Origin: Sebaldella sp. S0638
GTDB lineage: Bacteria; Fusobacteriota; Fusobacteriia; Fusobacteriales; Leptotrichiaceae
Reading direction: 5' to 3'
DNA length: 64,000 nt
Assembly (NCBI RefSeq): GCF_024158605.1
Contig: NZ_JAMZGM010000012.1
Coordinates: 1 to 64,000 of the forward strand
Below the pieces are notes generated by a model. The model had not been told where the DNA came from and searched no databases. It saw nothing but the letters and a program-made list of their open reading frames with translations. The position numbers and the translations under genes were made by a program. Below, in pieces: positions 9,298 through 17,546 of the stretch (its first letter is position 1; each line of letters starts with the position of its first letter).

Positions 9298-9717
9298 ATG
9301 TATATCATAAGAAAAGCCATAGAATATTTTTTTCCTGTTATTCCGGGGGAGCTGTGCACAGAAGCACTGAGTCTTCTTGATGATAATGAAAAAAAGATAT
9401 TTATGAAAATGGCCAAATATGACAGGAAACACTCTTTGGAAGTATATAAAAAAGTCAGAGAAAATGGTATACTTAAAAACGAGATTTTATATAAAAAACT
9501 GGCACTTTTACATGATTGCGGCAAGGGCAATACAAATGTGACAATAAGAGTTCTCCATAAAATTAATATAAAAACGAGTCTTAAAAAGCATCCTGACAAA
9601 GGTGCAGAAAAACTGGAAAAAACAGATAAGGAACTGGCAGTTTTAATAAAAAACCACCATGTAAAAAATTACGGCAGACTTATGGATGAATTTCAGAAAC
9701 TGGATGATTTGAGTTAA
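9298..9717 (+). CDS. Small HD-domain phosphohydrolase
   Basis: 139 residues. The HD metal-binding pattern is clear: H45 in DRKHS, H72-D73 in LLHDCGKG, H98 in KKHPDKG, and H120-H121 in KNHHVKNYG. HD proteins of this size hydrolyse nucleotides or phosphoesters. The LLHDCGKG/KHP...G/NHH pattern is shared with the HDIG and YqeK-like group. AGGAGAG precedes the ATG. It sits between RNA-modification genes; no partner identifies its substrate. Confidence 0.8.
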   Translation: MYIIRKAIEYFFPVIPGELCTEALSLLDDNEKKIFMKMAKYDRKHSLEVYKKVRENGILKNEILYKKLALLHDCGKGNTNVTIRVLHKINIKTSLKKHPDKGAEKLEKTDKELAVLIKNHHVKNYGRLMDEFQKLDDLS

Positions 9718-9758
9718 AAATCAATGCCGTAAATTACATGAATTTGAAAGGATAAATA

Positions 9759-10676
9759 ATGAGGAAAATTTTATTTTTAATAATATTCGCAGTATCAGGT
9801 TTTGTTTTCGCAGATACGGGAATACCGGCAGCGAAAGATACCGGAGATATAATTCTTGAGTTAATTAAGGAAGTGGAAAAAGATCCGGCTTCTGAAAAAA
9901 ATCTTCCAAAATATGAAAGAATAATAAAATTTGCTGAAGAAAGCGATGATGTACAGATATTCTTAGTTGATGAGATTTACAGGTTTCCTAATGCAAAAAT
10001 CAGTGAAACAAACAGAAGACTCATTCAGGGAAGCTATGTAGCAGGAGCATTGAAAAAACAGCTTGAGAATAAACAGAAAATAATAACTATAAGTGACGGA
10101 ATAAAGAATGAACTCGTGGTTTATAAAATACTGAGAACTACAAAATATGTAAAAGTAGAATATCTGGAACAGCTTCTGGATGTAGAGCGGCAGGGTGGAA
10201 TAGGTCAGGTATACTATAATTATGATGTAATGGGTATGGAGATGTACCAAAGCGCCACAGGAATGCAGGAAGATGCAGACACTCTGATAAATGTTTTGAA
10301 ACTGCCTGTTTTTCTTGAAGTTTCAGGAGAAAAAGTGCTGATAACAGATATTAATTTTAATGTACTAGCTGATCTTACCACAATAATAGGTTTTTATGTG
10401 GTATCTGATGATTATGGCAAAAGTCAGGCAGTTATGGATAAAAAGGCAAAAGAGATAACAGAAAAACTTTTGAAAAATGAAACAGTAAAGAAAATATACG
10501 GAAAAAGTAATTATTCCGGCATAATGATAGAATATACCACACCAAAAGTAAAGCAGACTAAAGACGCAATATATAAGACAATGACAGAAAAGAACCAGTA
10601 TGTGGATATGAAAGATGAAGTAAAACAGTTTCTTTTTGAGAAGGAAACTATAAAAGGATGGGAAAGCCAGAAATAA
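9759..10676 (+). CDS. Exported protein of unknown function
   Basis: 305 residues. The N-terminus is a Sec signal peptide (MRK, a hydrophobic run, then a VFA-D cleavage site near residue 18). The rest is mostly helical and charged, with no motif I recognise and no lipobox. It could be periplasmic. The gene lies inside the housekeeping operon, 41 bases after the HD gene and 43 before the RluD-like gene. No function is proposed. Confidence 0.8.
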   Translation: MRKILFLIIFAVSGFVFADTGIPAAKDTGDIILELIKEVEKDPASEKNLPKYERIIKFAEESDDVQIFLVDEIYRFPNAKISETNRRLIQGSYVAGALKKQLENKQKIITISDGIKNELVVYKILRTTKYVKVEYLEQLLDVERQGGIGQVYYNYDVMGMEMYQSATGMQEDADTLINVLKLPVFLEVSGEKVLITDINFNVLADLTTIIGFYVVSDDYGKSQAVMDKKAKEITEKLLKNETVKKIYGKSNYSGIMIEYTTPKVKQTKDAIYKTMTEKNQYVDMKDEVKQFLFEKETIKGWESQK

Positions 10677-10719
10677 TCCGTTAAACAAATACAAAGAATA
10701 CCAGGAGTAAACTGAAAAT

Positions 10720-11637
10720 ATGGAAAAAATAATATTTGAAATATCAGAAGAAGGAAAAAGGCTTGATTCATATATAGCAGAAAGAACAGAGCTTACACGT
10801 ACGAGAATTCAGCAGCTGATAAAAGACGGAAATATAAGTGTAAATAATAAGAAATCAAAATCTTCATATAAAGTAGAGAAGAGCGACCTGATAGAGATAG
10901 TTGTCCCTGACGAAAAAGAGATAGACTTAGTCCCTGAAAATATAGATATCAAAATCTTATATGAGGACAGCGATATGGCAGTTATTGACAAAGAGGCAGG
11001 GATAGTGGTTCATCCGTCACACGGACATGAATCGGGAACTCTTGTTAATGCAGTTATGTATCATATAAAGGATTTATCCGGAATAAACGGTGAGATAAGA
11101 CCCGGAATAGTACACAGACTGGATAAAGACACAAGCGGTCTTTTGATTATTGCCAAAAATGATGCCGCACATTTGAAGCTTTCGGAAATGTTTGGTAATA
11201 ACGGCATAAGAAAGACTTATGTGGCTATATTAAAAGGAAAAATAAATAAAGACAGCGGTGATTTAGAAACATTAATCGGCAGAGATCCAAAGGACAGGAA
11301 GAAAATGGCTGTGGTAAAAACAAACGGAAAAACAGCAGTAACACATTTTCAGGTTTTAGATAAAAATGAAAAATTTTCATTGGTAAAAGTAAATATAAAA
11401 ACAGGAAGAACACATCAGATAAGAGTACATATGAAATATCTGGGCTATCCTGTTCTTGGTGATAAAATGTATGGAAGAGATAACGGAATGGCCAAAAGAC
11501 AGATGCTGCATGCTTGTAAACTGGAATTCTTACATCCTGTAACACAAAAAGCAATGAAAATAGTATCAGAACTTCCGGAAGATTTTAAGGAAGCATTGAA
11601 AAAAACAGGTTTGAAGGCGGAGTTTCCAGAGGAATAA
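10720..11637 (+). CDS. RluD-family 23S rRNA pseudouridine synthase
   Basis: 305 residues. An N-terminal S4 RNA-binding domain (about 12-62: LDSYIAE...TRTRIQQLIKDGNISVNNKK) is followed by the RluA/RluD catalytic domain with VHRLDKDTSGLL (catalytic Asp D135) and the late GRTHQIRVHMKYLGYPVLGD segment. It isomerises uridines in large-subunit rRNA. The S4 domain and length fit RluD or YlyB more than RluA. The window shows nothing to decide the target sites. AGGAG lies 9-13 bases before the ATG. Confidence 0.9.
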   Translation: MEKIIFEISEEGKRLDSYIAERTELTRTRIQQLIKDGNISVNNKKSKSSYKVEKSDLIEIVVPDEKEIDLVPENIDIKILYEDSDMAVIDKEAGIVVHPSHGHESGTLVNAVMYHIKDLSGINGEIRPGIVHRLDKDTSGLLIIAKNDAAHLKLSEMFGNNGIRKTYVAILKGKINKDSGDLETLIGRDPKDRKKMAVVKTNGKTAVTHFQVLDKNEKFSLVKVNIKTGRTHQIRVHMKYLGYPVLGDKMYGRDNGMAKRQMLHACKLEFLHPVTQKAMKIVSELPEDFKEALKKTGLKAEFPEE

Positions 11638-11656
11638 TTATATTCAGGAGGTATTT

Positions 11657-12118
11657 ATGAATAAATATACAGGATACATTGAGGTTTCCGCAGGAATGAT
11701 AAAAATAGTCTGTAGTGAAGAACATGTGCTTTCAGTGAGTTTTTCAGATACATCCAAAGAAAATGACAAAGGATCAAAAGTTTTGGATGAAGCTTTGAAA
11801 CAAATGAATGAGTATTTTTCCGGAAAAAGAAAAACATTTGATCTTCCTCTGTATTTTGAAGGAACAGAATTTCAGAAAAGTGTATGGAATGAATTAAGAA
11901 AAATACCATATGGTATCACAGTTTCATATAAGGATATAGCTGAAGGAATAAATAATGAAAAAGCTGTGCGTGCTGTAGGGAATGCAAATAATAAAAATAA
12001 AATAATGATAATAGTGCCGTGTCACCGTGTAATCGGAAAGAATGGGAAGCTCGTAGGTTTTGCAGGCGGACTTGACAAGAAAGAATTTTTACTGGAACAT
12101 GAAAAGAAATTTTTGTAA
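11657..12118 (+). CDS. ogt: Methylated-DNA--protein-cysteine methyltransferase
   Basis: 153 residues, typical of Ogt. It removes alkyl groups from O6-alkylguanine by transfer to its own cysteine. The acceptor motif IVPCHRVIG carries C122, and FAGG and the asparagine-hinge region RAVGNANNKN are upstream and downstream as expected. No Ada regulatory domain is present. Strong AGGAGG site. It is the repair member of the operon. Confidence 0.93.
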   Translation: MNKYTGYIEVSAGMIKIVCSEEHVLSVSFSDTSKENDKGSKVLDEALKQMNEYFSGKRKTFDLPLYFEGTEFQKSVWNELRKIPYGITVSYKDIAEGINNEKAVRAVGNANNKNKIMIIVPCHRVIGKNGKLVGFAGGLDKKEFLLEHEKKFL

Positions 12119-12133
12119 ATTTAAGAGGTAAAT

Positions 12134-12736
12134 ATGAATGAACTAAGACTATTTGACAATGAATATAACTGCGTAATCGCAGGTGTAGACGAAGCAGGAA
12201 GAGGGCCGCTTGCAGGACCTGTAGTTGCAGCAGCTGTGATAATAGAAGATTATTTTGATGAACTCGACGGAATAAATGATTCCAAAAAGTTAACAGAGAA
12301 AAAAAGAGAAAAACTTTATGATATAATAAGAGAAAAATGTAAAGTAGGAGTAGGAATAGCCAGTGAAAATGAAATAGACAAAATAAATATACTAAATGCT
12401 ACATTTCTGGCAATGAGAAGAGCCTTGGAACAGGTAGGCGGTTATGATATAGTATTGGTAGACGGAAATCATAAAATAAGAGAGTATTCGGGAAAACAGC
12501 AGGAGATAATCAAAGGAGACGGAAGGTCAATGTCTATTGCAGCAGCATCAATAATAGCAAAGGTATACAGAGATAATATAATGAAAGAACTCGCTTTGAA
12601 ATATCCTGATTACAGATTCGAAAAACATAAAGGATACGGAACCAAACTTCATCGTGAACTGCTTCTGGCACATGGTGCATGTGAAATACACAGAAAGAGT
12701 TTTCTGAAAAAAATACTGGGGGAGTATAGTGAATAA
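12134..12736 (+). CDS. rnhB: Ribonuclease HII
   Basis: 200 residues. The active-site motif GVDEAGRGPLAGPV carries D19-E20, and LVDGNH and the SIIAKVYRD/KGYGT segments follow as in RNase HII. The enzyme cuts RNA in RNA/DNA hybrids and removes misincorporated ribonucleotides. Its 3' end overlaps the next start by eight bases, indicating translational coupling with the YraN-type gene, an arrangement common in bacteria. Confidence 0.95.
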   Translation: MNELRLFDNEYNCVIAGVDEAGRGPLAGPVVAAAVIIEDYFDELDGINDSKKLTEKKREKLYDIIREKCKVGVGIASENEIDKINILNATFLAMRRALEQVGGYDIVLVDGNHKIREYSGKQQEIIKGDGRSMSIAAASIIAKVYRDNIMKELALKYPDYRFEKHKGYGTKLHRELLLAHGACEIHRKSFLKKILGEYSE

Positions 12737-13064
12737 AAGGGAAAAAGGGTTTAAGTATGAAAATCTGGCAAAAAATTTTTTGATAAATAATGGTCTGGAA
12801 TTTGTAAGAAGTAATTATTATTCCGAGTACGGCGAGATAGACCTTATTTTTAAAGAGAGAGATGCTTTGATTTTCGTAGAGGTAAAGTACAGAAAGAACA
12901 GTGACTACGGTTTTGCAGAAGAGAGTGTGACACAGGCTAAACTGAAAAAAATAATAAACATCTCTTTGAACTATATATCTGAAACTGACTGGAATGGTGG
13001 CTGCCGATATGATTTGGTAGCTATAAACGGGGAAGAGATTATTTGGGTGAAAAATCTTGTTTGA
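12729..13064 (+). CDS. YraN/UPF0102 family nuclease-like protein
   Basis: 111 residues with the UPF0102 signature G-x-x-x-E-x-x-A near the N-terminus, EYGEIDLIFKERDALIFVEVKYR, and TQAKLKKI. The E-I-D-L and F-V-E-V-K pieces form a PD-(D/E)xK-like nuclease fold. GTG start, overlapping rnhB by eight bases, with GGGGGAG just upstream. The biochemical role of the family is unresolved. Confidence 0.9.
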   Translation: MNKREKGFKYENLAKNFLINNGLEFVRSNYYSEYGEIDLIFKERDALIFVEVKYRKNSDYGFAEESVTQAKLKKIINISLNYISETDWNGGCRYDLVAINGEEIIWVKNLV

Positions 13065-13075
13065 GGGAGAAAGAA

Positions 13076-13279
13076 ATGATACATGTATTTAATAAATGTT
13101 TAAAATGCAATTCTGAAAAATATGAGTTAAAAACTATTGCTTTTCCTACTAAAGCTACTGGAGAAGTAAAGTTTTCAATGGATATTTATTATCTGAAAAT
13201 CTGCTCTGACTGTGGTTTTACAGAGATGTACTCAGCTAAGGTGTTTGAAAAGAATGAAAAGCCTGCTGTGGAATTTTAA
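13076..13279 (+). CDS. Small zinc-ribbon protein
   Basis: 67 residues starting at the ATG that follows GAGGGAG (an in-frame start 33 bases earlier would lie inside yraN). Two CxxC knuckles, CLKC near residue 8 and CSDC near residue 44, flank a beta-rich middle, forming a zinc ribbon. Short proteins like this are usually annotated as nucleic-acid-binding zinc ribbons. Its end overlaps the ComF gene by 26 bases in another frame. Confidence 0.75.
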   Translation: MIHVFNKCLKCNSEKYELKTIAFPTKATGEVKFSMDIYYLKICSDCGFTEMYSAKVFEKNEKPAVEF

Positions 13280-13904
13280 GAAAGTATTCTTTAAGGATAC
13301 AGATCTTCTGAATAAACGAGAACTGAAAAAAATCGAGATATCAGAGGAAACACTGAAAATATTCAGGCTAAGAGGAAGTTTGAAGCAAATAAACAATATT
13401 TATTATTTCTGGAATTATGACAGAGATTTTAAACTCCTTATTTCCAAGCTGAAATTCAGGGGACAGAAAGATATCGCACGGAATATAGCTGCTTTAACCA
13501 AAAGCGGAATAAAATTCGTTCTTGAAAGAGAGAAAATTGATTATATAATTCCCGTACCCATAAGCGCAGAAAGAAAGGCAGAAAGAGGATTTAACCAGAC
13601 GGAAGTATTGCTGGATGCTCTAAAGCTGCAGTATTTGAAGATAGAGAGAATAAAAAATACAAAAAAGATGTTTAAGATTCTTGAGGAAAATAAAAGAAAC
13701 CAAAATATCAAAAACAGCTTTTTTATAAATGATGAAATTAATTTAAGCAATAAGAATATATTGCTTTTTGATGATATAGTGACCACAGGAGCTACACTCA
13801 GAGAAATAAAAAATGAAATACTAAAAAAATATAAAGTAAATAAAATAACAGTGCTTACACTGGCGGCAGCCAGGGAAATAAAGGTTAATAAGGGAGAAAT
13901 TTAG
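13254..13904 (+). CDS. ComF-family phosphoribosyltransferase-like protein
   Basis: About 216 residues from ATG 13254; an upstream in-frame ATG at 13212 is also possible, and neither has a strong ribosome binding site. The ComF signature is present: PVPISAERKAERGFNQTE, then the PRPP-binding loop LLFDDIVTTGATL. The N-terminal four-cysteine zinc finger usual in ComF is missing, while the overlapping upstream gene encodes a separate zinc ribbon. ComF proteins are linked to DNA uptake in competent bacteria, and GntX in E. coli is a relative. Last gene of the operon. Confidence 0.85.
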   Translation: MKSLLWNFKKVFFKDTDLLNKRELKKIEISEETLKIFRLRGSLKQINNIYYFWNYDRDFKLLISKLKFRGQKDIARNIAALTKSGIKFVLEREKIDYIIPVPISAERKAERGFNQTEVLLDALKLQYLKIERIKNTKKMFKILEENKRNQNIKNSFFINDEINLSNKNILLFDDIVTTGATLREIKNEILKKYKVNKITVLTLAAAREIKVNKGEI

Positions 13905-14207
13905 GGTTTTTCTATGTGAATATATAGAAAACAGTTATCAAAATACAATAAAATAAATTTCGGATATGTATTATTTTGTGACAGATTTTCTGATTTTCAT
14001 GAAATAAATAATTATTTGCAAAAATAAAAATAAATGATAGAATATAGCAACGTAAAATATTAAATGTTTTGGTTGTTTTTCAATGTATTATCATAATAAA
14101 CAAATGATTGAAAAAAGAACAAAATAATTAATTAAATAGAAATAATATAATGAAAATTAGAATATCGGATTTTATTATAAGCAAAAGTTAATAAGGGAGA
14201 AATAAAT
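13905..14207 (+). repeat. Intergenic region bracketed by a 17-bp direct repeat
   Basis: GTTAATAAGGGAGAAAT occurs at 13884-13900, at the end of comF, and again at 14187-14203, where it supplies the ribosome binding site of the next gene. The interval between is about 300 bases of A/T-rich DNA without a supported gene. No clear promoter stands out. Confidence 0.5.
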
Positions 14208-16601
14208 ATGAAAAAATGGTTATTACTGGCGGCTGTATTTTTTGCATTTTCTGTATCTTACGGGGCGTCCTCTGGAGAAGAAGTAATTCCGAAGATCAGC
14301 GAAAGAAGAGATAATTATATAGATAAAGCCTCTATTTCCCACGAAGAAAATGTGAATTACAGGGTAGATAATAATGAAACTGTGAGAATCCTGCTGGATG
14401 TAAGAAATAATGACATAGAAAAAGTGGAACTCATTTACGGCAATAACAGGGCTGAAATGAGCAGTTTCGGGAATTATAAGGGTAAGGAGATATTTTCTGT
14501 AGAAGTACCTAATGAAAATTTTTCATATTATTTTGCACTGACAGATGGTCATGCGAAGTATTTTTACGGTAAAACACAAGGTGAAAATGATTCAGAAATT
14601 ATTCCTTTTACATATCAAAGAAGTTATGATTTCACAAATATGCCTGAATGGGCAAAGACAGGTACAGGATATCTGATATATATAGATACTTTCAGAAATG
14701 GAAATTATGATAATGATGCTATTTTTAATGAATTCGGGACGAATAACTTTAGTGCACCCACAGGAACAATAAGATCTGGAACACCGCGTAGAAGTCTTGC
14801 CACTGCAAACTGGAATACAAATCCAGCCTATAAGGCGTTTACAGTTCATCCGTGGACAGGGAACTATGAAGAACTGGATTCATGGGAAGAAAACGCTGGG
14901 AATCAGATAAAAAAATATACAAGAGTATACGGCGGAGATCTGGCAGGTATCATAGATAAGCTTGATTATCTGAAAGAACTGGGAATAAACTATTTGATAA
15001 TATCCCCGCCTGTTTATTCATTTTCAAATCATAAATATGATGCGATTTATATGAATCATGTGGATCCTACATTTGGTTATCTTGAACAGACAGGAACTAA
15101 TGAAGGAATGGATGTCAAAGGAACAGTAAGCAATACAAACGGAGCAAGAGAGCTTGATCTGCTCGTGTATAACGCACAACAGGACAAGAATCTGCTTGAT
15201 GAAACAACAGATCCCAAAACATGGAAATGGACGAATTCAGATTTATTGCTGGCAAAACTGGCAAGAGAAGTACATAAAAGAAACATGAGAATAATAATAG
15301 AGCTGTCTCCGGATGTCACTTCAAATAAATTTTTTGCGAACCTGAATCCGAAATATAATAAATGGTACAGAAGTAAGTCAGATTTGAGACTGGACTTAAA
15401 TAATCCCGATGCTCAGAATTATGTGTTTAATTCTTTGAAGAAATGGATTTTAGGACCTGATGAAACATTTAAGACTTATGAAGATGATGACGGGATTGAC
15501 GGAGTGAGATATGTTTTTTATAAAAATGAAAATAAAAAAGCACTTGCAGAGATCACGAAAAAACTGAAAGAGTTTAAGCCGGAAATACTTGTTTTGGGTG
15601 ACCAAAGCAGAAATTTCGGCGATGATATACAAATGGGACTTTATGATACAGGAGTAGACTATAATTATGTTAATGAAATGATAAAATACATAGTAAATAG
15701 TAATTCTAATTATAAAATAGATAATGTAGAATTCGCATCCAAAATGGCTGAAATATATAACCAATATTCAAAACAAAAATTTTATGGGGCAGAAATCTAT
15801 CTTGATTCATTGGATACAGACAGAATTTATTCTGGAATAATTAATCCGAACAGAGTATTTGACAGAAATAACAGCTCAAGTGAATACAAGGAAATAAGAC
15901 CTGATTTATATGATGGTGAAGCTGTAAGAAAACTGAAAATGCTGGTTAGCATCCAGATGATGCTTCCTGCAAGTCCGGTGGTGTATTACGGTGATGAAAA
16001 AGGTATGTGGGGCTCTGATTATCCAAGAAACAGAAAACCGATGCTTTGGGAAGATCTGGCGCCGTATGACAACGAAAGTGATGACATTTCGAAATATATG
16101 GACAGACTGAGAAATATGCCTGAACAAGTTGTTATAAATGAAGTGGAAAAGAAAATATATTATCCTGTGGCAGTTAATCAGGATATAGAAAGCTTCTACC
16201 GCAAGATACTGGGAATAAGACAGGAATACAGCGATCTTATAAGAAATTCTGATTTCAAAATACTGGAAGTTTCTAATGACCCTAAAACACAGGCTCGTGT
16301 AAATGAGTTTATCTCATATTATATGTCAGAAGAAAAAAGAAAAGCACAGACATATCAAAAAAAGGTCATAGAAGTAAAAAGGCCTGATGTGGATTACATA
16401 AGTTATGAACTTACCAATGGTAAAGAATCACTTGTAATAATAATTAATAACAGTAACGACAAATATACAATAAAAGCTCTTGTACCGAAACTTTTCGGAG
16501 AATATAAGGATTTAATGTATGATAAAAAATATTATGTTTCTGACAGAACAATAGAAATTACATTGAAGCCGAAAGAAGTAACAATTTTATATTCAAAATA
16601 A
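14208..16601 (+). CDS. Secreted GH13-like protein with degenerate active site
   Basis: 797 residues with a signal peptide (1-20, cleaved near SYGA), a beta-rich N-terminal region, an alpha-amylase (beta/alpha)8 barrel from about 150 to 690, and a C-terminal beta domain. Fold landmarks are clear: YDAIYMNHVDPTFG (278-290), DLRLDLNNPDAQNYV (392-406) and PASPVVYYGDEKGMWG. The catalytic residues are not kept. Region II is GVRYVF with Val436 where the nucleophile Asp should be; region III is VLGDQS with Asp465 for the Glu; region IV is SLD with Leu535 for His; region I is IIELSPDV without the N-H pair. It probably binds rather than cleaves glucans, or is a pseudoenzyme with another role. Confidence 0.85.
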   Translation: MKKWLLLAAVFFAFSVSYGASSGEEVIPKISERRDNYIDKASISHEENVNYRVDNNETVRILLDVRNNDIEKVELIYGNNRAEMSSFGNYKGKEIFSVEVPNENFSYYFALTDGHAKYFYGKTQGENDSEIIPFTYQRSYDFTNMPEWAKTGTGYLIYIDTFRNGNYDNDAIFNEFGTNNFSAPTGTIRSGTPRRSLATANWNTNPAYKAFTVHPWTGNYEELDSWEENAGNQIKKYTRVYGGDLAGIIDKLDYLKELGINYLIISPPVYSFSNHKYDAIYMNHVDPTFGYLEQTGTNEGMDVKGTVSNTNGARELDLLVYNAQQDKNLLDETTDPKTWKWTNSDLLLAKLAREVHKRNMRIIIELSPDVTSNKFFANLNPKYNKWYRSKSDLRLDLNNPDAQNYVFNSLKKWILGPDETFKTYEDDDGIDGVRYVFYKNENKKALAEITKKLKEFKPEILVLGDQSRNFGDDIQMGLYDTGVDYNYVNEMIKYIVNSNSNYKIDNVEFASKMAEIYNQYSKQKFYGAEIYLDSLDTDRIYSGIINPNRVFDRNNSSSEYKEIRPDLYDGEAVRKLKMLVSIQMMLPASPVVYYGDEKGMWGSDYPRNRKPMLWEDLAPYDNESDDISKYMDRLRNMPEQVVINEVEKKIYYPVAVNQDIESFYRKILGIRQEYSDLIRNSDFKILEVSNDPKTQARVNEFISYYMSEEKRKAQTYQKKVIEVKRPDVDYISYELTNGKESLVIIINNSNDKYTIKALVPKLFGEYKDLMYDKKYYVSDRTIEITLKPKEVTILYSK

Positions 16602-16723
16602 TATAAAATCAATTATCTGAACAAAAGTTTATGAAGGTTTGTTCCAAGGAAAATATTGATAAAAAAGCAAAAAAATATATTTAAAATTTCATTTATATAA
16701 ATAAAAATAAAAGTAAAAAAATA

Positions 16724-16752
16724 TTGAAAATATTTTTTATTTGTGATATGAT
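16724..16752 (+). promoter_or_regulatory. Promoter of the small lipoprotein gene
   Basis: TTGAAA (16724-16729), 17-base spacer, TATGAT (16747-16752), placed 35 bases before the ATG. Confidence 0.7.
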
Positions 16753-16786
16753 TACTCTAATACAAAATTATTGGAGGTAATTATAA

Positions 16787-17191
16787 ATGAAAAAAATATT
16801 ATTAGTTTTATTGGCTTTAGGGGTAATTTTCTCGTGTGGTAAGAAAGAGGAAGCTAAAACAGATAATGCGGAAACAAAAACAGAAACAACAACTACAACA
16901 GAGCCGGCTAAAGAAGGAGACGCACCTGCTGCAGATGCTGCTGCGTACACAGTTCCTGAAGTACAAAAATATATTGAGGACTATAAAGCTCTGCTTAAAG
17001 AATATACAGCTGCAGTTAATGCAAAGGATGAAGCAAAATCAACTGAATTAGGTGACAAAATACACGAACTTACTACAAAAGAAGCTGAATATGCTGTAAA
17101 GCTAACTGATACAGAAGAAGCTAAAAAATTCTCTGACGAAATGGCAAAGCTTGATGAAGAATATGACGCTTTAGCTGAAAAAGCAGAATAA
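16787..17191 (+). CDS. Small lipoprotein with helical C-terminus
   Basis: 134 residues. A lipoprotein signal peptide ends in VIFSC, so Cys17 would be lipidated. A Thr/Glu/Ala-rich linker (about 20-50) follows, then a charged helical region (53-134) that looks coiled-coil. Similar small abundant lipoproteins occur in Fusobacteria. It has its own promoter and terminator, so it is a single gene. Function unknown. Confidence 0.85.
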   Translation: MKKILLVLLALGVIFSCGKKEEAKTDNAETKTETTTTTEPAKEGDAPAADAAAYTVPEVQKYIEDYKALLKEYTAAVNAKDEAKSTELGDKIHELTTKEAEYAVKLTDTEEAKKFSDEMAKLDEEYDALAEKAE

Positions 17192-17212
17192 TATAATAAT
17201 TGAATTAAAATA

Positions 17213-17250
17213 AAATAGAAATATGAGCTGAAAGGCTCATTTTCTATTTC
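17213..17250 (+). terminator. Terminator after the small lipoprotein gene
   Basis: An A/T-rich outer stem (AAATAGAAA with TTTCTATTT) encloses ATGAGC/GCTCAT. The remaining bases to 17470 are A/T-rich with nothing supported. Confidence 0.7.
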
Positions 17251-17470
17251 ATAATAAAAAGTATATTTTGATTTGTTGATTTACCAATAATATGAAGAAG
17301 GAATATGAAATTAGAAATTAAGTGAAAACATACAGTGAATGACAAAAATAAAATTTTATAATTGTAAAACTAAAAAAAAAATTTATTTTTTTTATAGATA
17401 AATATGTAGTAAAGATAGGAATAGCAAAAATATCATAAATAAAGCAGTTAAAAAAAATTTTAAAGAGCTA

Positions 17471-17498
17471 TTGACAAAAATAAAAAACAAGGTATACT
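17471..17498 (+). promoter_or_regulatory. Promoter of the LacI-type regulator
   Basis: TTGACA (17471-17476), 16-base spacer, TATACT (17493-17498). The palindromic operator at 17513-17524 lies just after the predicted transcription start, so the regulator probably represses its own gene. Confidence 0.8.
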
Positions 17499-17512
17499 AT
17501 CAATGTATTATG

Positions 17513-17524
17513 GTAAACGTTTAC
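17513..17524. promoter_or_regulatory. LacI-family operator GTAAACGTTTAC
   Basis: A perfect 12-bp palindrome with the central CG typical of LacI-family operators. A second copy, GTAAACGTTATC, with 10 of 12 matches is at 18585-18596, before the transporter genes. Confidence 0.75.
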
Positions 17525-17546
17525 TCAGAAAGTGAAGGGAAGTTTT

